A stretch of DNA of 44,462 nt from a virus, in the IMG/VR virus record IMGVR_UViG_3300046457_000243, positions 1 to 44,462 of that record, one strand, 5' to 3'. The notes under the pieces were generated by a model. That model was not told where the DNA came from. It did not search any database and saw only the letters and a program-made list of their open reading frames with translations. Positions 1 to 7,320 of this stretch are shown in pieces. Made by a program: the position numbers and the translations under genes. Every line of letters starts with the position of its first letter. Within the stretch, counting starts at the first letter, position 1.

Positions 1-1562
1 ACGAGATGGGCCTGGGCAAGACCGTCATCGCCCTGGCCGCCATTGAGGAGCTGCTGGAGAAGGGGGAGGTCGAGACCGCCGTCATCGTGGTCCCGGCCAA
101 CCTGAAGTACCAGTGGGCCAAGTCCATAGCCAAGTTGACCGACGTACCGACCCGCGTGGTCACGGTGCGCGAGGACGGGCTGAAGCAGGAGATCACCGTC
201 CCAACGGAGGAGTACTGCGTCCTGATCGACGGCGACGCGAAGAAGCGCGCCGGGCTGTACGCCAAGGTAAAGACGCTCCGTCCGGACTACGTGATCCTCG
301 GCTACGAGAACGTCGTCAACGACTGGAACTACGTCAGGAGGATCAAGCCGGAGTGCATCGTCCTGGACGAGTGCACCGCGATCAAGACGTTCCGGGCCCA
401 GCGCACGCGGAAGATCAAGAGGCTCACCGCGCCGTTCCGCTTCGGCATGACCGGCACCCCGGTGGAGAACGGGAAGCCCGAGGAACTGTTCTCGATCATG
501 CAGTGGGTCGACGACCAGGTCCTGGGCCGGTTCGACCTGTTCGACAAGACGTACATCGTGCGCAACCGCTTCGGCGGGGTGCAGAACTACCGGAACCTGC
601 CGGTGCTGCACGCCAAGCTGGCCGAGGTCATGGTCCGCAAGACGCGGCTGGACGAGGACGTGCGTCCGTACCTGCCGGAGGTGCAGGAGTCCATCATCCC
701 AGTCGCCCTGGACGCCAAGACGAAGAAGGCGTACCGGGCCATCGCGGCCGACCTGCTGGCCGAGCTGCGCGCGGCCGGGCCAACGATGGGTGACTTCGAT
801 CTGTTCGCGCACTACCACGGGGGAGAGGCCGCCAACGAGAACAGCCAGCAGGGCAAGATCATGAGCCGCATGCAGGCACTCGACATGCTGCTGAACCACC
901 CGGACCTGATCGTCATGTCCGGGCAGCAGTACGAGGAGAGCCAGGAGGCACGCTCGCGCGGCGCCGAGAAGAAGGTGTGGCCGGGCTCGAAGTACGCCTA
1001 CGAGGTGTGGCAGTCCGGCCTGCTCGATGACGTCACCACGGCCCCGAAACTGGACGCCGTGGCGGCAGCAGTCGAGGACATCATGGCGGTACCCGGCAAC
1101 AAGATCATCGTGTTCAGCGTCAACCCCGACATGCTGGACCTGCTCGGTGACCGGCTGCCGGAGAACTCCTTCGTCACCTACACCGGCCGCATGTCGTCAG
1201 CAGCCAAGGCATATGCCGCCCAGCGGTTCGAGACCGACGAACAGTGTCAGGTGTTCCTGTCCTCGCACGCGGGGGCGTTCGGCACCGACCTGTACATGGC
1301 GAACTATTTGATCAACTACGACCTCGCCTGGTCGGCTGGGAAGCAGGACCAGATCAACGCCCGGCACAACCGAGCGAGCAGCCAGTTCAAGGACATCTAC
1401 ATCCTGAACGCCATCACCTCGGGCACCACCGAGCCGCGCAAGCTAGCGATGCTGGCGCACAAGCGGAGGGTAGGCAGCGCCATCACAGACGGGCGCGGGG
1501 CTGATGCGAAGGGTCGGATCGAGAACGACGTCCAGACCCTGACGCAGTGCCTGGAGGCGTAA
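1..1562 (+). CDS. SNF2/SF2-type DNA helicase (5' end outside window)
   Basis: This is an ATP-dependent helicase or translocase of superfamily 2, closest in motif pattern to SNF2-like phage helicases, probably acting in replication or recombination. The first bases read in frame as D-E-M-G-L-G-K-T, the SNF2 form of motif I (Walker A), so the true start lies upstream of the window and the ATG at position 6 is internal. Counting from that Met, the DExx box reads DECTAIK near residue 121, motif III reads MTGTPVEN near 148, and the C-terminal RecA-like lobe carries GTDLYMANYLINYD near 426 and QINARHNRASS near 450 (motifs V/VI). About 520 codons are present. It heads the replication gene block. The helicase family is clear from the motifs; the exact role is inferred from the neighbours. 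Confidence 0.9.
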   Translation, partial: EMGLGKTVIALAAIEELLEKGEVETAVIVVPANLKYQWAKSIAKLTDVPTRVVTVREDGLKQEITVPTEEYCVLIDGDAKKRAGLYAKVKTLRPDYVILGYENVVNDWNYVRRIKPECIVLDECTAIKTFRAQRTRKIKRLTAPFRFGMTGTPVENGKPEELFSIMQWVDDQVLGRFDLFDKTYIVRNRFGGVQNYRNLPVLHAKLAEVMVRKTRLDEDVRPYLPEVQESIIPVALDAKTKKAYRAIAADLLAELRAAGPTMGDFDLFAHYHGGEAANENSQQGKIMSRMQALDMLLNHPDLIVMSGQQYEESQEARSRGAEKKVWPGSKYAYEVWQSGLLDDVTTAPKLDAVAAAVEDIMAVPGNKIIVFSVNPDMLDLLGDRLPENSFVTYTGRMSSAAKAYAAQRFETDEQCQVFLSSHAGAFGTDLYMANYLINYDLAWSAGKQDQINARHNRASSQFKDIYILNAITSGTTEPRKLAMLAHKRRVGSAITDGRGADAKGRIENDVQTLTQCLEA

Positions 1563-1597
1563 CTTCCAGGATCGCACGAGGGACGTCGAGTGGTTCT

Positions 1598-1608
1598 AAA
1601 GCCGTAAT
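1598..1608. promoter_or_regulatory. Operator-like element AAAGCCGTAAT
   Basis: This copy of the AAGCCGTAAT box lies in the short gap between the helicase and a 44-codon ORF. Related boxes recur near 9.4, 26.97, 30.3, 37.7, 42.3 and 43.4 kb, usually beside or within promoters. It probably belongs to a regulatory site for the next transcription unit; no clear -35/-10 pair is visible here. Confidence 0.4.
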
Positions 1609-1627
1609 CTCATGTCACCATCAAGGC

Positions 1628-1762
1628 ATGCGAGAAGACCCACTCGACGTCCTGCTCCGTGAGGGGATTGAGGACGTCATACGCCCACCGGAGGAGCGGG
1701 AGGACTGGGACATAGCCCCCGTCCGCCTGGCGCTTCGCGGCGCCGTCGCTGACCTCTGGTGA
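1628..1762 (+). CDS. Small acidic hypothetical protein (44 aa)
   Basis: This short ORF starts at ATG with a weak AAGG upstream and ends at TGA. The product is rich in Glu and Asp with an amphipathic C-terminal half (MREDPLDVLLREGIEDVIRP at the start) and has G/C-biased third positions. No family was recognised. It stands between the helicase and a promoter that drives the DUF4258-like gene, so it forms its own small unit behind an AAGCCGTAAT box. Its size and charge would fit an antitoxin or an inhibitor-type protein next to the RelE-fold-like neighbour, but nothing in the sequence shows that directly. Confidence 0.45.
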   Translation: MREDPLDVLLREGIEDVIRPPEEREDWDIAPVRLALRGAVADLW

Positions 1763-1789
1763 TGTTGTAAAGCGGGATGCACCAATCCG

Positions 1790-1818
1790 TTGACAACCGC
1801 ATATGCCGAACGTAGAGT
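1790..1818 (+). promoter_or_regulatory. Sigma70-like promoter upstream of the DUF4258-like gene
   Basis: TTGACA (1790-1795) and TAGAGT (1813-1818) are separated by 17 bases. The -35 region is embedded in ccaatccgttgacaacc (1782-1798). That exact 17-mer occurs again, on the other strand, inside the gene at 12894-13319. Transcription would start about 40 bases before the SD AGGAGG and ATG of the gene at 1874. Confidence 0.65.
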
Positions 1819-1873
1819 CGTCCTCACGAAGCGCTAATCGAACGAAGGATCGAACAGCACGCAGGAGGACAGC

Positions 1874-2221
1874 ATGACCACCATCGCGGAAGCACTCGGC
1901 ATCGCCTGGGGCAGCAACAGCGTCACCGACGCCCCCGAGTACCGGCTGACCTACCACGCGCAGAAGCAGGCCGCCCTGAAGGGCTGGAGCAGCGCGCAGG
2001 TACTGGAGGCCGCCAACCGCCCACAACACACCTCTCCATCCAGCCGGTTCCCCGGCCAGTGGCGCCACGTCCGAGGCGAGATAGTCGCCGTCGTCGACCC
2101 GGCCGACCGCCGCGTGATCACCGTCTATCAGGACGTGGCGGAGACCGGCCTCCGCGCCGACCAGACCGACGCCGACGCCCAGCGCTACGCCACGGGTCGC
2201 CACGGTCTCGGCTACAAGTAA
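1874..2221 (+). CDS. DUF4258-like (RelE/BrnT-fold-like) protein
   Basis: The 115-residue product has a core from about residue 22 to 95 that looks like a DUF4258 domain: a tyrosine/leucine strand followed by His (YRLTYHAQKQAALKGW), a helix, and a strand pair ending VDPADRRVITVYQD. DUF4258 proteins share a RelE/HigB-like fold and are often toxin-like or of unknown function. The start is fixed by an AGGAGG Shine-Dalgarno six bases upstream of ATG. It has its own promoter at 1790-1818 and is followed by a second promoter. No adjacent antitoxin is recognised. The family assignment is from pattern memory. Confidence 0.6.
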   Translation: MTTIAEALGIAWGSNSVTDAPEYRLTYHAQKQAALKGWSSAQVLEAANRPQHTSPSSRFPGQWRHVRGEIVAVVDPADRRVITVYQDVAETGLRADQTDADAQRYATGRHGLGYK

Positions 2222-2230
2222 CGGCATCAA

Positions 2231-2276
2231 GAAGACGTAATCAGATATAGACAATCCTGAAGACGTAATGTAGAGT
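2231..2276 (+). promoter_or_regulatory. Promoter with two GAAGACGTAAT boxes
   Basis: TAGACA (2248-2253) and TAGAGT (2271-2276), 17 bases apart, form a promoter with the same -10 as the one at 1790. The 11-mer GAAGACGTAAT occurs twice, at 2231-2241 just upstream of the -35 and at 2259-2269 in the spacer, 28 bases start to start. The layout suggests a repressor binding on one helix face across the -35 region. It drives the gene at 2326 and probably the following replication genes. Confidence 0.65.
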
Positions 2277-2325
2277 CGGACCTGCTCAACCGACCTACTA
2301 CTCCGTAGAAAGAGAGCCCCGCTCT

Positions 2326-2802
2326 ATGGCTACCGTGCAGCGACGAGCAACCCAGCGCATCGAGCGCCCCATCTCCCTCAACCAGGCAGCACCCTGGGAG
2401 AAGACCCGGCAGTTCCTGGCCCTGAAGTTCCAGGAGACCGAGATCGTCACCCGCAAGAACAAGTTGCGCGACGAGGTCAGCGTCCACGTGGACGCCAACG
2501 GCGAGGTCGACGAGAAGGGCAGCAAGTTCTGGAAGTTGGACCCGCCCATCGAGGTCAACGGCCAGAAGTTCACCGAGGTCAAGCGCGAGCGCCGCGTCTC
2601 CACCTCCCTGGACGCCGAGAAGGCCGAGGAACTGGCCGTCGCCAAGGGCATCCGTGACCGCCTCTTCAAGCAGGTCACCACCGAGGTCCTGGACCAGGAC
2701 GAGTTGTACGTCCTCAACCAGGAGGGCGTCATCAGTGACGAGGAACTGGACGGCCTGTTCGTCGAGACCGAGTCCTTCGCCTTCAAGCCCATCCGCGCCT
2801 GA
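2326..2802 (+). CDS. Hypothetical protein at the head of the replication operon
   Basis: The 158-residue product is charged and mixed in structure. It has a basic N-terminus (MATVQRRATQRIERPISLNQ), a central beta-rich segment around WKLDPPIEVNGQKFTEVKRE, and an acidic helical C-terminal half. No domain was recognised. It is the first gene after the twin-box promoter at 2231-2276 and lies 15 bases before a MerR-like gene and the ssDNA-binding-like gene, so a role in replication or its control is plausible but inferred only from context. The start is ATG; upstream purines are weak (AGAGAG). Confidence 0.8.
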   Translation: MATVQRRATQRIERPISLNQAAPWEKTRQFLALKFQETEIVTRKNKLRDEVSVHVDANGEVDEKGSKFWKLDPPIEVNGQKFTEVKRERRVSTSLDAEKAEELAVAKGIRDRLFKQVTTEVLDQDELYVLNQEGVISDEELDGLFVETESFAFKPIRA

Positions 2803-2817
2803 CAGGAGCCCCACCAC

Positions 2818-3288
2818 ATGAGCACACTCGCCAGCACCATCGACGATCAGTTCGCCGCCATCGGCGAGCAGTACTACCCCGGATCGACGCGCCCCCTGGT
2901 ACGTCACCCCAACCGCCTTAATACCGAGGCCGCCCAGTCGGCGGCCGACCCCGGAGCATGGGATGCCAAGCCCCGCAAGTACGTCGTGGCCGGAGTCGAG
3001 ACGGCGTTCTTCACCGTCGGCGACCTCGCCAAGGCGCTGGGACGGCAGCCCGTGACCATCCGGAAGTGGGAGCGCGAGGGAGTCATCCCCAAGAGCACCT
3101 ACCAGTCGCCGGGCAAGGACGGGGACGTACGCGGCCGACGCCGCCTGTACACCCGCGAGCAGGTCGAGGGCATGGTCCGCATCGCCTACGAGGAAGGCGT
3201 CCTCGTCTCCCACCAGAAGCCGATCAAGGACACCCAGTTCAGCGCCCGCGTCATCGCGCTCTTCAAGGCCCTGGCGGGCGACGAGTGA
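2818..3288 (+). CDS. MerR-like helix-turn-helix DNA-binding protein
   Basis: Residues 60-115 look like a MerR-type winged helix-turn-helix: FTVGDLAKALGRQPVTIRKW followed by EREGVIPKSTY and the wing RGRRRLYTREQVEGM. Such proteins bind DNA as small regulators or excisionase-like factors. The N-terminal 55 residues look disordered and contain one copy of the CTTAATACC word (2917-2925, read RLNTE). An SD (GGAGCC) precedes ATG. The stop overlaps the next start as GTGA. In this position it could regulate the twin-box promoter upstream or act as a replication-associated DNA-binding protein; the role is inferred. Confidence 0.8.
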   Translation: MSTLASTIDDQFAAIGEQYYPGSTRPLVRHPNRLNTEAAQSAADPGAWDAKPRKYVVAGVETAFFTVGDLAKALGRQPVTIRKWEREGVIPKSTYQSPGKDGDVRGRRRLYTREQVEGMVRIAYEEGVLVSHQKPIKDTQFSARVIALFKALAGDE

Positions 3289-3521
3289 GGATCGTCAAGA
3301 GCCAGAAGCACCACGTGTCCATGGGCAACTTCGAGTGGGTGGAGTTCGGCTACGAGGTCGACATCTCCACCGACGACTTTCCCAAGGCACGAACGCTCGA
3401 CGACCTGGACAAGGTCGCGACCGACCAGATCGGCAAGGCCCTCGCGGCCGACATCGAGGAAGCCCGGCTGAACACGGGCGAAGCGTCCTCGTACATCCAT
3501 CTCTACCAGCAGGAGAACTGA
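3285..3521 (+). CDS. Small hypothetical protein (78 aa)
   Basis: It starts at GTG overlapping the stop of the MerR-like gene (GTGA) and ends directly before the ATG of the next gene. The product is acidic and probably a compact alpha/beta protein (begins MRIVKSQKHHVSMGNFEWVE). It contains the tripeptide LNT encoded as ctg-aac-acg, not as ctt-aat-acc, which shows that the dispersed word is not explained by a general preference for this peptide. No family was recognised. Translational coupling suggests co-expression with the ssDNA-binding-like protein downstream. Confidence 0.75.
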   Translation: MRIVKSQKHHVSMGNFEWVEFGYEVDISTDDFPKARTLDDLDKVATDQIGKALAADIEEARLNTGEASSYIHLYQQEN

Positions 3522-4337
3522 ATGCCCCGCACCCTGACCCGCCGCCGCACTGCCCGCGACACCGAGGCGTACTCCCCGGCCGACGAGCCGGAGGACGAGA
3601 AGGGCTACGAGGAGGAAGAGGACGAGCGTCCGGCCCGTGGCTCCCGCCGTGGCTCGCGCCGTCAGTCGCTTAATACCGAGGAGGCCGACACCTCCCGACG
3701 CTCGCGCCGCGCCTCCCGTGACGAGGACGACGACGAGGACGACGAGCCTGCGCCGAAGGTCGGCGGCCGTGGCTGGGGGTCGTACGAGAAGACCAAGCAG
3801 GCGTCCTCCGGCTTCCCGGACAACTTCAAGGCGGGCACCGAGTCCGTGATCGTGAAGTTCCTGGACGAGGAGCCGTTCCTGGTCTTCCTCCAGCACTGGA
3901 TCGAGCGCTCCGGCAAGAAGTCCTTCACCTGCCTGGAGAGCAAGTGCCCGCTGTGCGACGACGCGGGTGACAAGCCCAGCCAGCAGGTCTCCTTCAACGT
4001 CATCGACTTCACCGACCCCGACGACCCGCAGATCAAGGTCTGGCAGGTCGGCCCGATGGTCGCGGACATCCTGAAGAACTTCTCCAAGGACAAGAAGACG
4101 GCCCCGATCAACCGGGACGACCTGTACTTCTCTGTCCGCAAGGAGACCAAGAACCGCAAGACCAACTACTACATCACGCCGATCAAGGAGCGTGACCTCC
4201 TCGACGACTGGGACATCGAGCCCCTGAGCGAGGAGGACCTGGAGGAGTTCGATGCCAAGGCGTACGACGAGGACATCCTTCAGGTGACCCGCCGCACCGA
4301 ACTCAAGGGCATCGTCCGGGAGATCCTGAACGACTAG
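3522..4337 (+). CDS. gp32-like single-stranded DNA-binding protein
   Basis: The 271-residue product has an Arg/Glu-rich, low-complexity N-terminus of about 80 residues and a folded core with a zinc-type cluster. The core reads SGKKSFTCLESKCPLCDDAG, a C-x4-C-x2-C pattern resembling the zinc-stabilised core of T4 gp32-like ssDNA-binding proteins annotated in actinophages. It lies directly before the DNA polymerase gene. The acidic C-terminus (EEDLEEFDAKAYDEDI) fits the protein-interaction tail of SSB-like proteins. A CTTAATACC copy sits in the disordered N-terminal part (3669-3677). A hairpin follows the stop. The function is inferred from motif and position. Confidence 0.7.
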   Translation: MPRTLTRRRTARDTEAYSPADEPEDEKGYEEEEDERPARGSRRGSRRQSLNTEEADTSRRSRRASRDEDDDEDDEPAPKVGGRGWGSYEKTKQASSGFPDNFKAGTESVIVKFLDEEPFLVFLQHWIERSGKKSFTCLESKCPLCDDAGDKPSQQVSFNVIDFTDPDDPQIKVWQVGPMVADILKNFSKDKKTAPINRDDLYFSVRKETKNRKTNYYITPIKERDLLDDWDIEPLSEEDLEEFDAKAYDEDILQVTRRTELKGIVREILND

Positions 4338-4350
4338 CGGCCTCCCACGG

Positions 4351-4379
4351 GGAGGTTCCAGCACCGCGCTGGGGCCTCC
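4351..4379 (+). terminator. Hairpin between SSB-like and polymerase genes
   Basis: GGAGGTTCCAG (4351-4361) and CTGGGGCCTCC (4369-4379) can pair over 11 positions, including two G-U pairs, around a 7-base loop. Only a weak pyrimidine tract follows (cctcagctttccc), so it may be a weak terminator or an mRNA processing or stability hairpin that lowers polymerase expression relative to the ssDNA-binding protein. Confidence 0.45.
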
Positions 4380-4415
4380 CCTCAGCTTTCCCATCCACCA
4401 CCACCGGAGCCCGCT

Positions 4416-6395
4416 GTGAAGATCCGAAACTCCGTCATCCTCACCCCCGACCGACTTAATACCGTGGTCGAGCGCTTCATGGAGCGTCCGGCCTTCTCCT
4501 TCGACATCGAGACCTTCGGCGCCAACCGAAACGTCCCGACGCAGAACGTCGCCAACTGGCTCTCGCTGGCCGCCGACGGCATGGCCTACGCCATCCCCTT
4601 CGGCCACCCCAACGGCGACGTCCTGCTGAGCAGGGCCACCAAGAAGAAGAACAGAATCACCGGGAAGTTCGACGCCATCCCGGCCGTCTACGACGCCCCG
4701 CCGGAGCAGATGCTCCCCAGCGAGGTGTTCTCCATCCTCAAGCCGCTGTTCTTCGCCGAGGACAAGATCAAGATCGCGCACAACGCGACCTTCGACCTGA
4801 TCTCCACCGCGAAGTACTGGGGCGAGATCTGCCCGCCGGAGTACTCCGACACGATCGTTTTGCAGTGGCTGCTCGATGAGAACATGAAGCAGAAGGGCCT
4901 CAAGGAACTCATCAAGCGCTACTACAAGGTCGACTACGACACCGAGAACGTCGGCAAGTGCGTCGAGGCCCACCCCTTCTCCAAGGTCGCGCACTACGCC
5001 TACATGGACGCCAAGTACACCTGGCTGCTGTGGAAGCGGTACCAGCGGCACATCCAGGAGCAGAACCTGACCCACGTCAGGCGCCTGGAGGAAGACGTCC
5101 TGGGTGTGCTGCTCGACATGGGCATCACCGGGGCGCCGGTCGACGAGGCTGCGATGCGCGAGCTGGTGACGGACATGTCCGCCCGGCTGGTCGACATCGA
5201 GGCGGACATCTACCGGGCCGCAGGCAAGCAGTTCAACCTCAACGCTCCGGCGCAGAAGGCCGAGGTGCTGTACTCCCCCAAGAGCGAGGGTGGCCAGGGC
5301 CTCAAGCCGATGAAGCCCACCGACGGCGGGAAGAAGAAGCGGGACGCGGGCCAGGCGCTGGAGTGGAAGGACTACTCCACCGACTCCGACAGCCTGGAGA
5401 AGCACGAGAGCAACAAGGTCGTCAAGAAGCTGCTGGAGTACGCGGAAGTCAGCAAGCTGCTCGACTACCCCATCGCGTACCTCGGAGTGGAGGGCGACCC
5501 GAAGAAGCCCTGCCGGATCTTCGACGGCCGGATCCACGCCGACTTCGTCCAGTACGGAACGGTGACCGGCCGGTTCTCCTGCCGCGAACCCAACCTCCAG
5601 AACATCCCCCGGCCCGACACCGAACTCGGTAAGAAGATCCGTGGCCTGTTCATCGCGCCGCCCGGCTACAAGCTGGTCGTCGCGGACTACGGGCAGATCG
5701 AACTCGTCGTGCTCGCGCACTTCATCGGTCGTGGTGACCTCTACAAGGGGTTCCACAACGGAGTCGACCCGCACTCGGCGACGGCCGCCGCGCTCATGGG
5801 CGTGGACCCGCAGGAGTTCATGCGGCGGGTCAAGGAAGGCGACCGCACCTGTATCGACTTCCGCCAGGTCGCCAAGGGCATCAACTTCGCCGTCGTGTAC
5901 GGCGCGGGCCCGGACAAGGTCGCCTCGATGGCAGGCATCACCGTGAAGGAAGCCAAGCGCTTCATGGAGATGCACCAGAAGATGTTCCCGGAGGTCTACC
6001 GCTTCAAGGAGGAAGTGGTACGGGTCTGCCGGTCGCGTCGGCCTCCGCACATCCGCACCCTGCTCGGCCGCAAGCGGCGCCTGCCGCTCATCCTCAGCCA
6101 GAACAACGGCCTGCGGATGGGTGCCGAGCGCCAGGCGGTGAACTCCCTGATCCAGGGGAGCGCGGCCGACCTGATCAAGTTGGCGATGATCCGGCTGAAC
6201 AACGCCCTGCCGGACGATATGCGCCTGATCCTCTCCGTGCACGACGAACTCGTGACGCTCGCGCCGGAGGACCGGGCCGAGGAATGTGCCGCGCTGGTGA
6301 AGGAAGCCATGCTGGGCGAAGGAATCCAGAAACTGCTCAAGGTTCCGCTCTCTTCGGACGTGAAGATCGTGGACCGCTGGTCGGAGGCAAAGTAA
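4416..6395 (+). CDS. Family A DNA polymerase with 3'-5' exonuclease domain
   Basis: This is the phage replicative polymerase of the Pol I family. The N-terminal 3'-5' exonuclease domain has Exo I FSFDIETFG near residue 30, Exo II KIAHNATFDL near 125 and Exo III YAYMDAKYTW near 198. The polymerase domain has motif A VVADYGQIEL near 424, motif B RQVAKGINFAVVYGAG near 483 and motif C SVHDEL near 608. The 5'-3' exonuclease domain is absent, as usual for phage enzymes, and 659 residues is a normal length. It starts at GTG with CGGAG upstream. One CTTAATACC copy lies near the start (4455-4463). The stop overlaps the next start as TAATG. Confidence 0.96.
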   Translation: MKIRNSVILTPDRLNTVVERFMERPAFSFDIETFGANRNVPTQNVANWLSLAADGMAYAIPFGHPNGDVLLSRATKKKNRITGKFDAIPAVYDAPPEQMLPSEVFSILKPLFFAEDKIKIAHNATFDLISTAKYWGEICPPEYSDTIVLQWLLDENMKQKGLKELIKRYYKVDYDTENVGKCVEAHPFSKVAHYAYMDAKYTWLLWKRYQRHIQEQNLTHVRRLEEDVLGVLLDMGITGAPVDEAAMRELVTDMSARLVDIEADIYRAAGKQFNLNAPAQKAEVLYSPKSEGGQGLKPMKPTDGGKKKRDAGQALEWKDYSTDSDSLEKHESNKVVKKLLEYAEVSKLLDYPIAYLGVEGDPKKPCRIFDGRIHADFVQYGTVTGRFSCREPNLQNIPRPDTELGKKIRGLFIAPPGYKLVVADYGQIELVVLAHFIGRGDLYKGFHNGVDPHSATAAALMGVDPQEFMRRVKEGDRTCIDFRQVAKGINFAVVYGAGPDKVASMAGITVKEAKRFMEMHQKMFPEVYRFKEEVVRVCRSRRPPHIRTLLGRKRRLPLILSQNNGLRMGAERQAVNSLIQGSAADLIKLAMIRLNNALPDDMRLILSVHDELVTLAPEDRAEECAALVKEAMLGEGIQKLLKVPLSSDVKIVDRWSEAK

Positions 6396-6862
6396 TGGGA
6401 CTCTTCAGTTGGAAGAAGGACGACGAAGTGCCCGACGGGCTTAATACCGAGGAGGAAGACCTCCAGGTCGACCTCTACACCCCGCAAATGCTGACCAAGC
6501 GGCTGCTCTGGGACATCGTCCCGTGCAGCCAGGTCGAGGCACTGATCCCGCTCATGAACCTCACCCCGGACAGCCAGGACGTCTCCGAAATGGAGCACCA
6601 GGCCAGTCACGACCGAATCGACCAACTCACACCGCTGAGGGAAATGCTAGCGCTGCTCATCCCGCTAGTTTCTGGCATTACTGCCTCGGCTATGCTGGTT
6701 AACTCTGGCAATTCCATGGACGAGGAAACCGCAGCAGTTCTCCAGCGGCATCATTCCGTAGTCGTCCGCGCCGGAGTAGTGGCGGTCCTCGCCAATCTCC
6801 TCGATATGGGAATCATCAGTTACGCGGATGGAGTGCAGTTCGGTGACCAACTTCTGGGCTAA
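6395..6862 (+). CDS. Hypothetical protein downstream of the polymerase
   Basis: The ATG at 6395 shares its A with the polymerase stop (TAATG), so the two are translationally coupled. The 155-residue product has an acidic N-terminus containing a CTTAATACC copy (6440-6448, GLNTEEED) and a helical C-terminal two-thirds with hydrophobic stretches around LALLIPLVSGITASAMLV and VVVRAGVVAVLANLLDMG. Codon use from about 6640 onward is less G/C-biased than in neighbouring genes, which may mark more recent origin. No family was recognised. Confidence 0.75.
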   Translation: MGLFSWKKDDEVPDGLNTEEEDLQVDLYTPQMLTKRLLWDIVPCSQVEALIPLMNLTPDSQDVSEMEHQASHDRIDQLTPLREMLALLIPLVSGITASAMLVNSGNSMDEETAAVLQRHHSVVVRAGVVAVLANLLDMGIISYADGVQFGDQLLG

Positions 6863-7289
6863 CAAACTGGGGGCGGCCCGACCGGCCGCCCCGGCCCCGG
6901 CCCCGGCGCCGGTCCAGCAGCAGCAGGTCGGCGGCCCGTGGTGGGCCACCCCGCAACAGCAGCCCTACCCCCCGCAGCAGGTAGTCCAGCAGACAGTGCC
7001 AGAACCACAGCAGAAGGCTCCGGCCCGCGCGATGGTGGCCAAGCAGGACACCCACTGCCCGGAGTGCCAAGGCACGAACTACTTCCGCCCCGTGGGAATG
7101 ATGAACGCGATGGCTCAGTGCTACGAGTGCGGCTACAACCCGCGCTTCCAGCAGAGCACCGCTGGACTGCCGTCCGGCAGCGGAGGAGACGGTCCCGCCA
7201 CCCCAGCCAAGCAGATCGCGTCCGGCGGTCTGGGAGGCCGGAGCAACTACAACCCGGGCGCCATCATCAGGGCCGACGGCTCGGTCTAG
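6843..7289 (+). CDS. Pro/Gln-rich zinc-ribbon protein
   Basis: The product is about 148 residues. It begins with a Pro/Ala/Gln-rich segment (APAPAPAPVQQQQVGGPWW) and contains a zinc ribbon HCPECQGTNYF...AQCYECGYNPRF, two C-x2-C knuckles about 20 residues apart. A Gly/Ser-rich tail follows. GTG at 6843 is preferred because GGAG lies seven bases upstream; an in-frame ATG at 6828 would add five residues. It overlaps the upstream gene by 20 bases. Zinc ribbons of this kind occur in primase- or transcription-associated proteins, but no function can be assigned. It has no CTTAATACC copy. Confidence 0.7.
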   Translation: MTNFWANKLGAARPAAPAPAPAPVQQQQVGGPWWATPQQQPYPPQQVVQQTVPEPQQKAPARAMVAKQDTHCPECQGTNYFRPVGMMNAMAQCYECGYNPRFQQSTAGLPSGSGGDGPATPAKQIASGGLGGRSNYNPGAIIRADGSV

Positions 7290-7320
7290 CGCCCACTCCT
7301 CCCTGACGCATCACTACTGA

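Noticed and set aside
3186-6242. 1018-codon open frame on the minus strand
   Set aside because: It is the antisense shadow of the ssDNA-binding-like and polymerase genes, favoured by high GC at third positions; composition is Val/Leu/Gly/Arg-biased without domains.
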